From: Venturia oleaginea
Lineage: Eukaryota > Ascomycota > Dothideomycetes > Venturiales > Venturiaceae
NCBI GenBank assembly: GCA_013176395.1
Contig: JABMLP010000001.1
Coordinates: forward strand, 1,240,001 to 1,304,000
Direction: 5' to 3'
Length of the DNA: 64,000 nucleotides
Of this stretch, positions 36,054 through 48,015 are shown one piece after another (position 1 is the first letter of the stretch; every line of letters begins with the position of its first letter). The position numbers and the translations under genes are program-made. The notes under the pieces are model-generated. The model made no database searches, was not told the origin of the DNA, and was given only the letters and a program-made list of their open reading frames with translations.

Positions 36054-38304
36054 ATGGATGCCGACTCCCTCCACAACAGGAAGGGCGCCGACTCGACTGC
36101 CAACCTCAAACCAAACAACCCACTTCAGGCCGACTTTGAAGAGGCCGGCAGCGACCTGAATGAAGACGAAAGATACTTGGTAAGGTCGACATCGACAACC
36201 TCGCCATTGCTGCATAGTTTGAATTTGGAATCCTGCGCGCAAAGTTAGGTGGTAAGTATCGCCCTGGTCGAAGGACAATGCTGCTCTGGAAGGACGGCAT
36301 TGTCCAACGGTTTGACTCGTGGCACGCGGGTGCCCTGTTGCTTAACCTTTGATCCTGTATCACATCCAGTCGACAGAGGCGGCGACGGGGCTGAGATTAT
36401 ACCGCTGAACTTGATCGCTATTATGAGCGCGTAAGGAGAGCTATGAGAACTTACCCTTGCAGCCCCCCAAATAATCCTTTCTTTACTAATTCCAGATCAG
36501 CAAGCTTTGGGTTACAAGCAAGTGAGTGGATAGACTCTTTTGGAAGAGTGCTACAGCTGACACCATTTTGAGACCCTCCATCGATCATGGAAATTCTTTG
36601 AGAGTTTCGCTGCCAGTTTCGGTAATCTTCCTTATCAATGATCTTGTGTTCAATGTCAGTTCCTAACCAGCCAAAGCCGCTTTGTACTTCATCGGTGGTA
36701 TTCGAGTCACCTTCTCGATTGGTGTCGGCGCTGGTGGACCAGCAGCCTACTGGTGAAAACCACTCTGATTCTATAGCTATGACAATAGTCTGACCGCTCT
36801 CCATAGGTCCAGCTATATTGTTACATGCATCTTTGTATGCATTACCGCTGCCGTTCTAGCCGAGATCTGCTCTGCACTTCCCGCTGCTGGTTCTATATAC
36901 TTGTGAGTGAGCATTAAGTCAGCCCTACATGATCTATCTCTCATCATTTACAGTTGGGCCGCTGAAGCAGGTGGACGCCGTTATGGTCGACTTTTCGGCT
37001 TCATTGTCGCTTGGTGGAGTTGCACGGCTTGGACTACATTTCTTGCCTCCAATTGCCAAGGTGCGGCCAATTTTCTGCTCTCTCAGATCACTGTATTTGG
37101 AGTAAAGTTCACGACCGATGTGAACGACGTGAAATTTCGTGCCGTGCAATGGATAGTCGCCGAGATCTTCCTGTTCATTTCCATCGGGATGAACTACCTT
37201 AATCCGAACACCTACCGAAACATCTTCCGTTTGGCGACTGCCATTATCATGCTCGATTTTTTCCTCAACATCATCTGGCTTCCGATCGGCGTGTCCAAGA
37301 CCTATGGTTTCCAATCCGCGAAATGGGTCTTTACAGAAACTGCAAATGAAACTGGCGCGCCACCTGTCTGGAATTGGATGCTTTCCTACTATGTCACCGC
37401 TGGTATCCTGGTTGGCTACGAAGCTAGTGGCCACATCAGCGAGGAGACCCAAAACGCGAGCATCACAGCTGCGAGAGGTATTTTCTTATCTGCTGCTGCT
37501 TCTTGCGTTTTGGGCTTCCCAATTGTAATTCTGTTCCTGTTCTGCTCGCCTAGTCTGGACGTTCTCTATGGCTTCGGTGGTCCCCAGCCTTTCGTTGGAC
37601 TGTATGCCTTGTCGTTGGGTCAAGGCGGACAGGTCTTCATGACCATCATCTGCATCCTTGGATTACTTCTGGTAAGATGTCGGAGATGATCGCCATTGCT
37701 CAGCTGCTAATACTTGCTGCGTAGAATACAACTGTGGCCGGCGTGGCAAGCTCGCGTCTGATCTGGGCTGTCGCTCGTGATGGTGTCCTCCCTTTCTCTG
37801 GATGGATATCGCAGGTCTCAGGCAACAAGGAGCCGAGAAATGCAGTAACGGTGATGCTGGTAACAGCTGCTTTGCTGCTCTGCACCATCTTGCCCTCGCC
37901 AGTAGCTTTCTCTTCCCTTGTTAGTGCTGCTGGTGTCCCCACCATTACCGCTTATGCGCTCATTTGCTGTAAGTTCAATTGTGTAGGTGATGATACCAGA
38001 TGAGAGACTAATAGCTTCAGTTGGACGAGCTTTCATCACACCTGGCCAGTTCAAGCAAGCCAAATGGTCGCTCGGCCGCTTCTCTAGGCCATTGACCTTT
38101 ATTGCCTTCATTTGGAATACATACCTGGCAGCTGTTCTTTTTTCCCCGCTGTACTTCCCCGTCACCGCTGATACATTCAACTACTCTCCAGTCATCTTCG
38201 GCGGCATCACTATCTTTGCCATCTCATCCTGGTGGTTCACTCCGGAGAACAACTGGCTACCTAATGCTCGTTTGGGCAAGGTTCATGATATAGTTCAGGA
38301 ATAA
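36054..38304 (+). CDS. APC-superfamily permease (choline/GABA/amino-acid type)
   Basis: Eight exons fit with matching phases: 36054-36179, 36501-36521, 36573-36621, 36671-36752, 36807-36902, 36954-37671, 37725-37968 and 38021-38304, giving 539 aa. A hydrophilic N terminus is followed by the family entry motif [22 protein letters not shown], then about twelve hydrophobic segments, including [10 protein letters not shown] and [19 protein letters not shown] stretches. [12 protein letters not shown] matches the substrate-region motif of fungal Hnm1/Uga4-type carriers. The C terminus [11 protein letters not shown] is typical. It should act at the plasma membrane; the substrate cannot be fixed from sequence. 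Intron 1 is 321 bp, six times the others, and carries coding-like sequence. The exon 1 to exon 2 join (DERYL/QALGYKQ) is inferred from phase and family fit. Confidence 0.88.
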
Positions 38305-38648
38305 GTGCGTACGTATGATGAGTAGGCTGGACATCCTTGTGTGTACTGAAGTAAGTAATCGTCGGTGAACAGCTGGATACAAAGACGGTGGGAGAGGGGT
38401 AATAATGTCTTGTATTCGAAGTGTACTCAGCAAAGATTTGATATGGCAAGGCTACGTGAACTCGTTGTCTTTGGGAAAGGAACACAAACACCCCTGCACG
38501 TGCCCTCTGGTTTTCGTTTAGGCTTTCCCATTCATCCCCCATTTCCTTTGTGATTTCTTCCACCTCATCTTCTACTTATCAACACACTATAACTACCCAC
38601 ATTGGATAGCACCATTCTTTTCAGAGCAAGATATAGCGAACTCATAAC

Positions 38649-40377
38649 ATGGAGCTCTCCCTCGCAGCAACGGCCAATGATGGTCCTCATCACATTGTGC
38701 ACAGTTCGGTCCTCGAACCTCCAGGAGTACCGAAAAGCTGCGCAAATGATCACGCCGACGATGGTCCCCCAGAGAAACTCCCGCGGTTGATGGACCAAGC
38801 CGCCATCGGCACGGCTGAGGCCGGTCCCCCATACTCGCCTCAAGCTCCTCCAACGCCGCACAAGACAGTTCAGTCAAAGAAAATCTTGGAGCCAATTCAC
38901 CAGAAATCGCCTCCAGCTCTGCGTAAATGGCCATCGACAACCCACACACGACTCCACCTATACTTCGAACTTCGAAAGACATCAGGCTGCCCATCAACGA
39001 GTACCTGTTACCTCGCGGCACGATCCCATACAAAAGTATGATCTCTGAAGTCGATGCGCTGATACACTATACGGATTCGCTCCATGCGAAAAGCCTGCGA
39101 TTTGACCAGTATGACAGCCTGCGACAGTCTTATGCTAAAGACTGTTCACCAGCCATACTATCCGTAAACCTGCAAATCCATAACGAGACCAAAGACCTAC
39201 TCTCTAAGCGAGTGGATTTTTGCGTCAATATCTACATGGACAGACATAACCCGCACTACACTACTTGGACGTGAGCACCGTCGAACGCAACACCTGCCCA
39301 TAACGACTTTCATGCGCGGCTGTACGCTTGTTCAACAACTTTCAATCAACAATCACTTATGACACCGGTCCTGTCCAATATGACAAGTTTGAGTATCAAG
39401 ATATGGCTCATCCGCAAGTCTATCGCAAGTAACCCTTTCGAAGAAGCGCCATGTGAATTCGAATATGTCATTGGCCCGCCACACTGGTTAAAAAACAAAG
39501 TAAATCTGTTATTATGCAGTCTCCAACACGCACCCAACTTGAGGAGCTTTGAAGTTGAACTTGAGCGAGTGCGTGAAGGTTACTCGTGGCCATCGAAGTT
39601 GACACCGAGACGATGGTTACTACCCGATCCGTGGATAACTCAAATCTCACCAAAAGACACTGTTGCGAATTTGAAATGGTACCTCCGGCCATTCAAAACC
39701 TTGCGTAAGATCGCCAAGGCCGACATTCGTTACACACCAGGTAGGTTTCACCCAATGGGCACAATCTAGACGCGGACTAATCGTCCCCCATAGAGAGATC
39801 CGGAACCGACGAAGTTACGGCCGAGATGCAACAGGCCCTGGATGATGTCAAGGCAGATATCCAAGGCGATTCTCCGGTCCTTGAACATCTAAGAGTATGG
39901 AGCACAAAAACTGCATAGAGAGGAAAATCAAAATAATTTTTGACTAGTCGTGCAAGCGGAGATTGAGTCCTGTAGACGTAGCGTAGATACTGTCTTAGTA
40001 GGCCATGGCAAAAATCAAAAATCCGCGGCCAGATTTTTGATTTTCTCCGAGGCGCACTTAGCGAAAAGCTCGGGCCCACTAACAGATTCCCCTTCATGCA
40101 GATTTTTTGCTCCATACTCTTACCTTTGATTCGTCGGTTCTCTCTTTTTGAGGTATGGCTTGATGAGGCGTTGCCGGCGCCGGTATTGAATTGTATGTGG
40201 CCATCTGCTAGGGATCTTCTGGAGTTGCTGAAGCGCTTGTGGGGTGCGGAGGATAGGGGTGATTTGGGGGTGATTGGGGAGATGGTGGTGGCTATCAATG
40301 GGAACGGAACACTTGGATTCTGCTCGAGCAGAATATGGATTCTGGAGATGAATGCGAGTTGGTGGATTGAGGAATGA
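38649..40377 (+). pseudogene. F-box-like family paralogue A, broken
   Basis: This is the first of three tandem relatives of the large fungal family beginning LLRLP.EIR..IY.YLL and continuing ILRVN.QI..EA (F-box/2EXR-like, function mostly unknown). Here the motif is PILRTSKDIRLPINEYLLP, then AILSVNLQIHNET, then SLSIKIWLIRK. An ATG at 38649 opens a Pro-rich N-terminal segment, but the frame shifts near 38930. An in-frame TGA occurs at 39272-39274. An intron after 39740 (exon resumes at 39794) sits at the same place as in copies B and C. A stop follows near 39917, yet tail-like sequence (LLKRLWGAEDRGDL) continues to 40377. It is probably nonfunctional. Confidence 0.7.
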
Positions 40378-40578
40378 GCTGATTGCTTAGTAAATCCGGA
40401 AGAGGTTAAATGTCCAAAACTCAAGGCGTATGAGGAAAGAGACAGGTAGGGGAGCCTTTCAAAGAATATAGTTATCGATAACGCAATAGTGTTTGTGTCG
40501 AGATGTCCAAGCGACATGAAACTTTGACGCAAAAGGATAAAACCCACCCATCTTCTTTTTCGATATCTCTCCTACCAT

Positions 40579-42304
40579 ATGGCACTTCTTCCATTCGAAC
40601 CGCACACCCAAATCAATATTTCGACCTCCAAATTTTCTGACCCTCGAATACACCCTGAAGAGATCTTTATCCGAGGCCGACGATGAGCTTTCAACACAAC
40701 AGACCAACCATGATACAATTAAATCTGGTATTCCCAAAGAAGAACAGCAGAATCCAGGAGAAGATGATGCTCGCAGTCCTGATAGCGATAAGGTTCTACT
40801 TTCTCCTCAGGTAAGTTAGCCGTGTCGTCTCTTCGTCATGTTCAAGACCTGCGATTTCTTTGGCCTTGGCATCATTCGTCTGGGTAGATGTCAACTTCCG
40901 ATTGCTAATAATATTGTCTTAAGACGAGACTAATACCAGTCCGATTTCGCCTCCGCTACTCCGCATTCCGAAAGAGATCTGGCTCCATATCTACAAATAC
41001 TTGATTCCACGGCCTGGCCTCATACCATCCGCAAGGGAGCTAACAGACGTAGACTTTTTCATCGAATATGGAGAGAGACCCGCTTCAATAAAATCCTACT
41101 TCACGAGAGGATATGCCGAGAACTTACCCCATACCATTCTACGAACGTCCTATAGAAAAGACTCGGAACCAGCCATTCTCCGTGTCAACAAGCAAATATA
41201 TCATGAGGCTGTGGATTTCATGCACCACAAGCTCATTTTTCAAGTCGATATCTTTGCCTTTGCTTGTGAACAACTAGACTGGCGTTTCGAGAGATATGCG
41301 GGCCTTCAGATGTGCTCGAAATTGGCCGAGGACGATCAACTTCATGATGTTTTGAGTCAAGTCAAGTTCATGAAACGTATTGCAGTAAAAATTTGGGTAC
41401 CAAGGAAGGTCAGAATTCCGCCCAAGAATTCCGAATCGCCGTCAGTTTAGAGTTGTGCAAAGAGTATCAAGGAACACATCAATCGTCTCGTGCTTGCCCT
41501 CATGCTTGCCCCATTTTTGAAGTCCGTGGACGTGCAGATCCAATTGCACAGAAAAGAGAGAGAAGATAGGCCCAACCTGAAACCGAATCCCCTAGTCCCG
41601 GCAGTGCTCGATGATCAAGAGATAGTGGATTTGGTCACTTGGAAAACGCAACCATTCAGGCTTCTCCGAGGCATTGACATCAACTTTCGTTATCTTGGAG
41701 GTAAGTCTATCGAGCCACATGAATGTATTGAAGACTGGAGGATTCCAAATCCTTTCGAGCCAGCTATAAACGGCAAGTAAAATCCCACGATTCAAAGCTC
41801 CTGGCGCTTCGGAAACGAAAATTGCCAAGTTAATTGAGATACTCGAATCTGATCTTGGGGGGAAGTACTTTGGACTCAAGATGATCCGCTCTTCCTTAAC
41901 TGCTGCGCCTTCTCTTCACATCGACCGCAAGCAGCCTAGAACATAGCAACTAACACGTCAAATTCTAGAGCTTTACAACACATCCACCATTTCCGAAGCC
42001 TCCGCCGCAACCATCCAGCAGAATTTCGATCTCTTAAGACGAGAAGTTTGCAGCAATACACCCATCACCCTGCGCCCCCTTCTCTGCGCTCAATATCACC
42101 ACTTTCTCGAAACACAGGTATTCGCAGAACTCAATTACCGTCGCGATAGGGAACCCGAGTGCAGACTCCCAGTCCTTCTTGAAAATCTTTGGGAAAGCAC
42201 AGGATACAGGCGACCAAGATGCTTTCATGGAGCTCGTGTCTGAGATTTGTTGGATTCATAAAGAGGTGACGAGATTAGCTAGGAAGGAGTTCTTAGAGCA
42301 TTAG
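40579..42304 (+). pseudogene. F-box-like family paralogue B, broken
   Basis: The second tandem copy shows PLLRIPKEIWLHIYKYLIP, AILRVNKQIYHEA and IAVKIWVPRK. Likely exons are a poorly resolved first one ending at 40810, then 40940-41700 and 41798-42304. The second intron lies at the same place as in copies A and C. An in-frame TAG at about 41447 interrupts exon 2 before SCAKSIKEHINRLVL. Another stop follows HIDRKQPRT near 41945. Near 42195 a one-base shift separates LLENLWE from AQDTGDQDAF, which aligns with the tail of copy C. The start is uncertain: an ATG at 40579 opens a frame that ends at 40686. It is probably nonfunctional. Confidence 0.7.
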
Positions 42305-42540
42305 GGGGAGGGAGTAGAAGGAAGTGTGTACCGCAACGTACACATGAAATTGTAGTTGTAGTCCCATAATATGTAGATAGTGGCTGCAAGATTCTAGCCG
42401 AGCGCAGCGGTAGTGGCGAAAGGAGGCTCGTGCACCAGCGCGTCCCAGGATGATTTCAACGAGTTTGATTGGTATCTTTTGGCTGGTAAGCTGATCGGCA
42501 TGTACATATCAAGATATGATACCACATAGCCGCGGGGTGA

Positions 42541-42676
42541 AGGTATTTTAAACCGTAAACTTTTAAGACTTTAGCTGAAATATTAGATTGACAGTAAACT
42601 TACGGTTGTATTTTTTTGCAACCGTAAAGTTGCGGTTATTCTACCGTTTCAGAAAAGTTTACGGCTTAAAAACACC
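42541..42676. repeat. Possible MITE with terminal inverted repeats
   Basis: The ends are inverted copies: the left begins GGTATTTTAAACCGTAAAC, and the reverse complement of the right end begins GGTGTTTTTAAGCCGTAAAC. Weaker similarity continues outward (GCCGCGGG against GCTGCGGG). The 136 bp interior is AT-rich with further short inverted repeats around ACGGTTG/CAACCGT. No clear target duplication was found. It lies between paralogues B and C. Confidence 0.6.
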
Positions 42677-43160
42677 CTAGCCCGCAGCCATGCACTGATT
42701 GGTAAATTAACCCTGCTAGAGGTCTGTTGTGTGACGGCTTGCTAGGCTACTGGAACAACCACAGTGTTCAAGCACCTAACAAGGCGCCACAGTACACGGG
42801 CCACAGCAAGACCTATAAGTAGGCCTTGCCCCCAGCCCCCATTTACATAGCTACCTGTAGTTCGTTATCACATTTAGTCCATACCTGACTGCTGCTCACG
42901 CCTTTCATTAGTTACTACTAGCCGTGACATGTTGTCATTCGTTGTTGAAGCCGTACTAAGAGTCCGATACGGCAAGCGCCTTGCTAGCTCCAGTTGGGTG
43001 TATTTATGTACCACCCTCATTGAGTCACGAACACCGTGTTGGGAGTCTTCTGCTGGACGTCTCCTTCAACACATCGGCCACCACTCCCCCATAAAATAAA
43101 GCTTCCGGAAAGACAACCTCTCTCTCCCATCCATCTGTCAGAAAGTCCCCACTAGCCAAC
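42677..43160. other. Upstream region of paralogue C
   Basis: No gene. It holds the presumed promoter of copy C, with a possible TATA-like TATAAG near 42817. Confidence 0.45.
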
Positions 43161-44419
43161 ATGAAGCCCACTCTGGCGAACGACAGCGAGCCCCCAACCA
43201 TGAGACAGAAATTGACGATCCAAGTCCGCAGGTCGTCAAGGTTGAGCGCAAAGCAAAAGCAAAAGCCCTCACTGTTACGCCTGCCACAAGAAATCAGACA
43301 CCATATCTACGAATACCTACTACCTTATACCGGAATAATACCATCGAATAGAATCGAGACCGAGGTCGAAGAGTTCTTAGCGTACTCGGACAGTCTCGAG
43401 CTTTATCCTCAGCTGAGTCTAGGACAAGATGGAGGCCAGGCTGGACGTTACCACCGACTACGCCACAGATACGGTTAAGTATCATGGCCAGAGATCCTCC
43501 GGGTGAATCGACAAATCTTCGACGAAGCCCACGACTTGATGCATACTGGGCTCTCGTTCCGGGTCGATATCCTCATCGACCTTCTGTTTGAGACATATAG
43601 CTGGGAGCCCCAGCATCACGCCCAGATTCATCTCTGCTCCATTCGTCTCTATGCTCCGATTTGCCTCGCTCCCCATCTGAAACATCTTCGATGTCTTTCG
43701 ATTAAGATTTGGTTCACGCGCAAAGTTAGTTTGGACCCTGAAAACACGAACATCGCAAACGGCGCCAAAGCTATCAAAGACCACGTAAACAGTCTTGTCC
43801 TTGCTATGCAACAGTCTTCGTGTCTGAAAACCATCGATATTGATCTCCAGATGATGCGAGAGTCGCAATCTTATGATCCGCCCGGTACTGCGCTGCCACG
43901 GTGCAGGATCCCTTTGCAACCTGCAGTCCTGGAAGATCAAGAGATCGAAGCGGCCATTTCCTGGTACCTAAATCCATTCAAGACTCTGCGTAACGTTGAT
44001 TTGAGTTGTCGATACATCGCAGGTAGCTCACTCTTTGATCCATGCCATGTGCAAGAACTCCACTAACAATCTCAACAGCCAAAGCTTCCAAGAACATCGA
44101 GGAGATAATTAAGAACGTAGAGGTAGAAATGCAAAGTGACTTGACTATCACAACAGCGAAGCCACTGTGCGCTCTATTTGCCAACTTCAAACACCACTCC
44201 TGGCGCATGTTGGAAGCACTTGACGGGCTGGATCGAAGTGCAGGAAGACCCCATGGCAGTCTGCCAATGATATATGAAAAGCTGTGGGTAGCACAGGATA
44301 CCGGCGACTTGATGGTCTTCCAGCAAGCACAGAGGGAGATTTTGGAGTACTGGAAGAAGACTCGGAACGATCTGGAGGCTGAGTACGAGAGGAGGTCGAA
44401 GCTATCAGTGGTTTGGTGA
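43161..44419 (+). pseudogene. F-box-like family paralogue C, one stop
   Basis: This is the best preserved of the three copies. It has a good ATG and the motif LLRLPQEIRHHIYEYLLP at about 35-52, then PEILRVNRQIFDEAHDLMH, LRCLSIKIWFTRK and PFKTLRNVDLSCRYIAG. Exons 43161-44022 and 44079-44419 join in phase. The last exon encodes a helical tail (IEEIIKNVEVEMQ, KLWVAQDTGDLMVFQQAQREILEYW). The only visible defect is an in-frame TAA at 43476-43478 between RHRYG and VSWPEILRVN; a CAA-to-TAA change would explain it. Everything after is in the same frame. If that stop were a sequencing error or were spliced out, the gene would encode about 400 aa. Family function is largely unknown. Confidence 0.7.
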
Positions 44420-47094
44420 AGGAATAAACACCGTCAACATAGCTTACAACGCTTAACCTGAGATTGATAATAATATCGATAAATTTCGAGCAATCTAGGT
44501 TCAAAGACTGGCCAGAAATTTGTCGATAGCGATTACGAGTCAAGAGACTGTTGTTCGACAGTTTCACTTATGCATTGGAGGGTAGTGGTGGGGATTGTCT
44601 ACGACTGCGAATGGCGACGGAGTCTGTGGAAGAGTCAAAGAACATTTGTCTAGAGTGGTGATCACAGAAACCACGTACTGTATTCAATGTAGATATCACC
44701 CCTCACTTTCGTAAAGTTGGTGATGAAATCTATAAATACATCCGACAGAAATGCGCAAAGCGACTTTTCTTGACATAATCGCCCTCACCGTGATAGACCA
44801 AGCCAGGCTGAATAACAGGCATAGTCAGCCCAAACTCCCATATGAGTCCTATCTCTACGACACGAGTGGGACGTGGTCTTCCCGCCTTGACGCGAAAGAC
44901 AACCACGATTCAGGTCCCTTCTGAGTCTTCCACGCGATTCAAAGAAGGTTCTAGAGACTTAGGCACTACTTATCCACACGTGATTTTTGAGCAAGTCAAC
45001 CAATCAAATCATTCCGTTAAAACAGCTCTGAGTTGATTTTGGTGGTGAGCCTCGTTGCCAACCACAATAACGTCAAGGCCCATGATAGCTCAACAACCAC
45101 ACCATCAATTGACTCCAAATTTTCAGAGCTGATTCTCAGGCCATAGTGGAATGCATTCCAAACTCAGCTCGTCAAAAATGATCAAGTGTAGCCTTCGTGG
45201 TGGTGTCGGACGTCCTCTTGTGTTTTGACCCTCAGCCTTTACTGACCTCACTTTACCCCATCGTGAACCCTGAATTATGGCTTGCTAGAGTCACTTGAGC
45301 ATGGTCCAAGCTCATCAGAATTCGACATAAAGCCAGGTCGCCGCCGCCCTCGAAGTCTTCCCTTCACTCACCATTTTCACCATCCACCTCATGAACACCA
45401 CCTTCACCATCATTCAAGCTCTTGAACAATGCTCATCTCTTCTTCAACACCGCCTCACTGACTCACTTTACGCTCGCCACCACTCGCACTCTTCGAAAAT
45501 AACATCACAACACGCGTCGCGCAGACTTTTTACCTCGACTGCAAAGGCCAGACTTGACCGCGCTCACGTTGCGCTCACTTCCAAGCTTTTCCCCACTCCA
45601 TTTGGTGCTAACAACTTCACAGTTCACTCACGTCAATGTCACAGTCTCTCTGAGGTCACCGCTGGCGTTACTTGTCACAGCGCCAGTGACAACATTCTAA
45701 CAGCTCACAGTACGCACACGACTCGACGCGCCCCGCCAGCAAAGCCGTTCTTCGAGAGCGCCGTGACAGATGATGAGCAATATGGGCCCAGGTTTTTCGG
45801 CTGCCTGCTGCTTTGGTTTGGTCCATCTTCCTCCGACAGGAAGAATCAGTTCCTCTGACCCATATGTCTGGTGGCGCCCAGCATGTGATGAGATGTAGGG
45901 TTTTCCGACTGCCCAGGATCAGCCAGTGTCATGATGCATGCCGCTCTGCAACTCTCCGCGGTCCCTGCACGACTCTGTCACGATACACCGGCTAACATAC
46001 TGCTGGTCCACTGCTCCAGCTGGCTACCATGTTGATGGTTGAGAACGAGTATTTCTGTGACAACTGCTTCGGCAGAGCTGTTCGTCTGTTTCGGCAGAGT
46101 TCAAGCCGGATTTCATCGCTCAATCTCTTCCCGCTCACTGGAATCACAGCTTCTGGACTACATCGCATGGGGACTTCGAGGGCCTTTGGGAAGTGATCGC
46201 GGCGACGGCATTTGGGAGGAGCAATAGCGGGGAGCGCTGCGCTGGACGCCTTGTTTGGGAAGAAGCCTCAAGGAAGATTTCGGCGCCTGAGAGGTGGACT
46301 AACATTGCTGAAAGCTTGGTGATGGTGGGGGAACGAGTGCTGGGTGCTGCTAGCATAATGGCTAGGCTTCAGGGCCTCAATTAGTAAGTGTACTCCCTCT
46401 CCATTGTTTTCTGACAGCTCAGCAGTGATCTCTGAGACTTGACATGTTGACATGTTGACCTTTTTCCTTCTTAATATCTTGTGCCTTTTGATCGCCTGAC
46501 CTCTGATAAACTTTGCCTTGCCCTTGTCCTTGCCTTTCATTTTCTCTTGCCTGGTCTTTATTTCTTGCTCGATGGTGAGTAGAGATGATAGTCAACTGCA
46601 TTGAGATGAAAATTGTGGTTTTGACGACGGGATGTCCATTGGTGAGACAAGGGGAGCCTCGGCGCTCGGTTAAGAAAGAACGGGCCGATAAGGATTCTTC
46701 GGCGTTGACAATCACCTCCACCTCCTTGCTTCAACTCCTGTTCCCTCTTCTCTTTGACTCTCCATTTATCCTTGTTGATGTGGAGCGGATATAACTTAGC
46801 AGGCCCGAACCTTTCTCGATCGATAAGGCTATGTGAGCTATCGTATATCGCCAACTAGAACGAGCCGGTCTTTGCTTCGCACTCCCAGTACATCTGCGCA
46901 GTCCCCTTCCTTGCGTCATCGGTAAATGACGGCTGGCAGCGGTGAGTATGATCCCAAGAAGCATTCAGTTACAAACATTGTCGTGGCCCGATATCTTTCC
47001 CAGACCTCTCCATCAAAGACGCCTTTTCAAAAGTGCTCTTATCGTTCTTTACTTCAATTTACAACACTAAGCGACAGCCTATCAGATCATCACC
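44420..47094. other. Intergenic, possibly one small unrecognised gene
   Basis: I see no gene I can support. A plus-strand frame at 45391-45858 starts with ATG and encodes a Ser/Thr/His-rich protein without domains. A second coding-like stretch ends at 46384 (…SIMARLQGLN). They may be exons of one gene, but I could not find convincing splice sites joining them. The stretch 46420-46560 is pyrimidine-rich with CCTTG repeats. Confidence 0.4.
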
Positions 47095-48015
47095 ATGGCT
47101 GTCACTCCTCAAGAACAAACTTTCACGTCATACACGCCTTCTCAAGGCAAAGCCTATGCCGAAGGTCGGGGAGACTACCATCCCAACCTCTATCGCACTA
47201 TCATCGAGAAACACACCTCAACCGGCGGCCAATTGGGGACTCTCCTCGACATTGGCTGCGGTCATGGCCCAGCAACTCGCGCCCTGGCACCGCATTTCCA
47301 GGAAGCAATTGGTCTAGATCCCTCCGCAGGCATGATTGTAACCGCTCGTTCGCTCCCGAATCCCAATGCCATCCGCTATGAGATTTCTAGCGCAGAGGAA
47401 CTGGGTCACGATTTGAATCCTCCAATCCCTTATGGCAGTGTCGACTTGATCACTGCTGCCACTTGTGCACATTGGTTCGATATGCCTCGCTTCTGGCCCC
47501 GGGCAGCTCAGATGTTGAAACCAGGCGGAAGTGTCGCGATATGGACCCCTGGTTTGCTACGCGTTCATCACAGTGTTCCAAACCACGTTGCCATTCAGAA
47601 AGTCATCGACGAACACGAGAAGGAATATCTGATACCTTATTTCGCCCCTGGGAATTTCCTCGTCAAAGATCTGTACCGCGATTTGCCACTTCCTTGGGAC
47701 TTGGAGGTGCCAGAGAAAGCTTTTGACGAGCAGAGTTTCTTCCGTAAGGAGTGGGATTGGACTGAAGATGGCAATGCGGAGTCTGAGAAGCCACCGGCCA
47801 CGATGGAGATGGTGGAGAAATTGATGGAGACTGCGAGTCCTGTCACTAGGTGGAGAGAAGCGCACCCTGAACTTGTTGGCACTGATAAGGATGTTGTGAA
47901 AGTCCTTATGGCGGATATCAAACGGTTGTTAAACGAAGCGGGAGTTGCAGAAGGGAAAGAGGTCATCAGAGCCGTTTTCGGGGGCGTTCTTCTGGTGGTA
48001 AAGAAGAAGGCTTGA
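47095..48015 (+). CDS. Class I SAM-dependent methyltransferase
   Basis: The single-exon gene encodes 306 aa starting at ATGG in a good context (ACCATGG). Motif I is LLDIGCGHGPAT (about 50-61), with the acidic loop GLDPSAGM (about 74-81) that binds the SAM ribose. AEELGHDL and the VDLITAATCAHWFD stretch correspond to motifs II-III, and LKPGGSVAIW to post-motif III. This is the Methyltransf_11 arrangement, and the overall layout resembles the yeast Tmt1/trans-aconitate methyltransferase-like group that includes many fungal proteins of unknown substrate. No signal peptide, so likely cytosolic. There are no biosynthetic neighbours that would suggest a metabolite pathway. It looks intact. Confidence 0.9.
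   Translation: MAVTPQEQTFTSYTPSQGKAYAEGRGDYHPNLYRTIIEKHTSTGGQLGTLLDIGCGHGPATRALAPHFQEAIGLDPSAGMIVTARSLPNPNAIRYEISSAEELGHDLNPPIPYGSVDLITAATCAHWFDMPRFWPRAAQMLKPGGSVAIWTPGLLRVHHSVPNHVAIQKVIDEHEKEYLIPYFAPGNFLVKDLYRDLPLPWDLEVPEKAFDEQSFFRKEWDWTEDGNAESEKPPATMEMVEKLMETASPVTRWREAHPELVGTDKDVVKVLMADIKRLLNEAGVAEGKEVIRAVFGGVLLVVKKKA

Noticed and set aside
42726..43071. Possible LTR starting TGTTGTG and ending TTCAACA
   Set aside because: The flanks show no matching 5 bp duplication and no second copy was seen.
45391..45858. 155-codon plus-strand frame with ATG
   Set aside because: Low-complexity Ser/Thr/His composition without domain or clear splice partners; mentioned only in the intergenic note.
47095..48015. 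Methyltransferase as part of a secondary-metabolite cluster
   Set aside because: No synthase, oxidase or cluster regulator lies near; neighbours are broken repeats and F-box-like copies.
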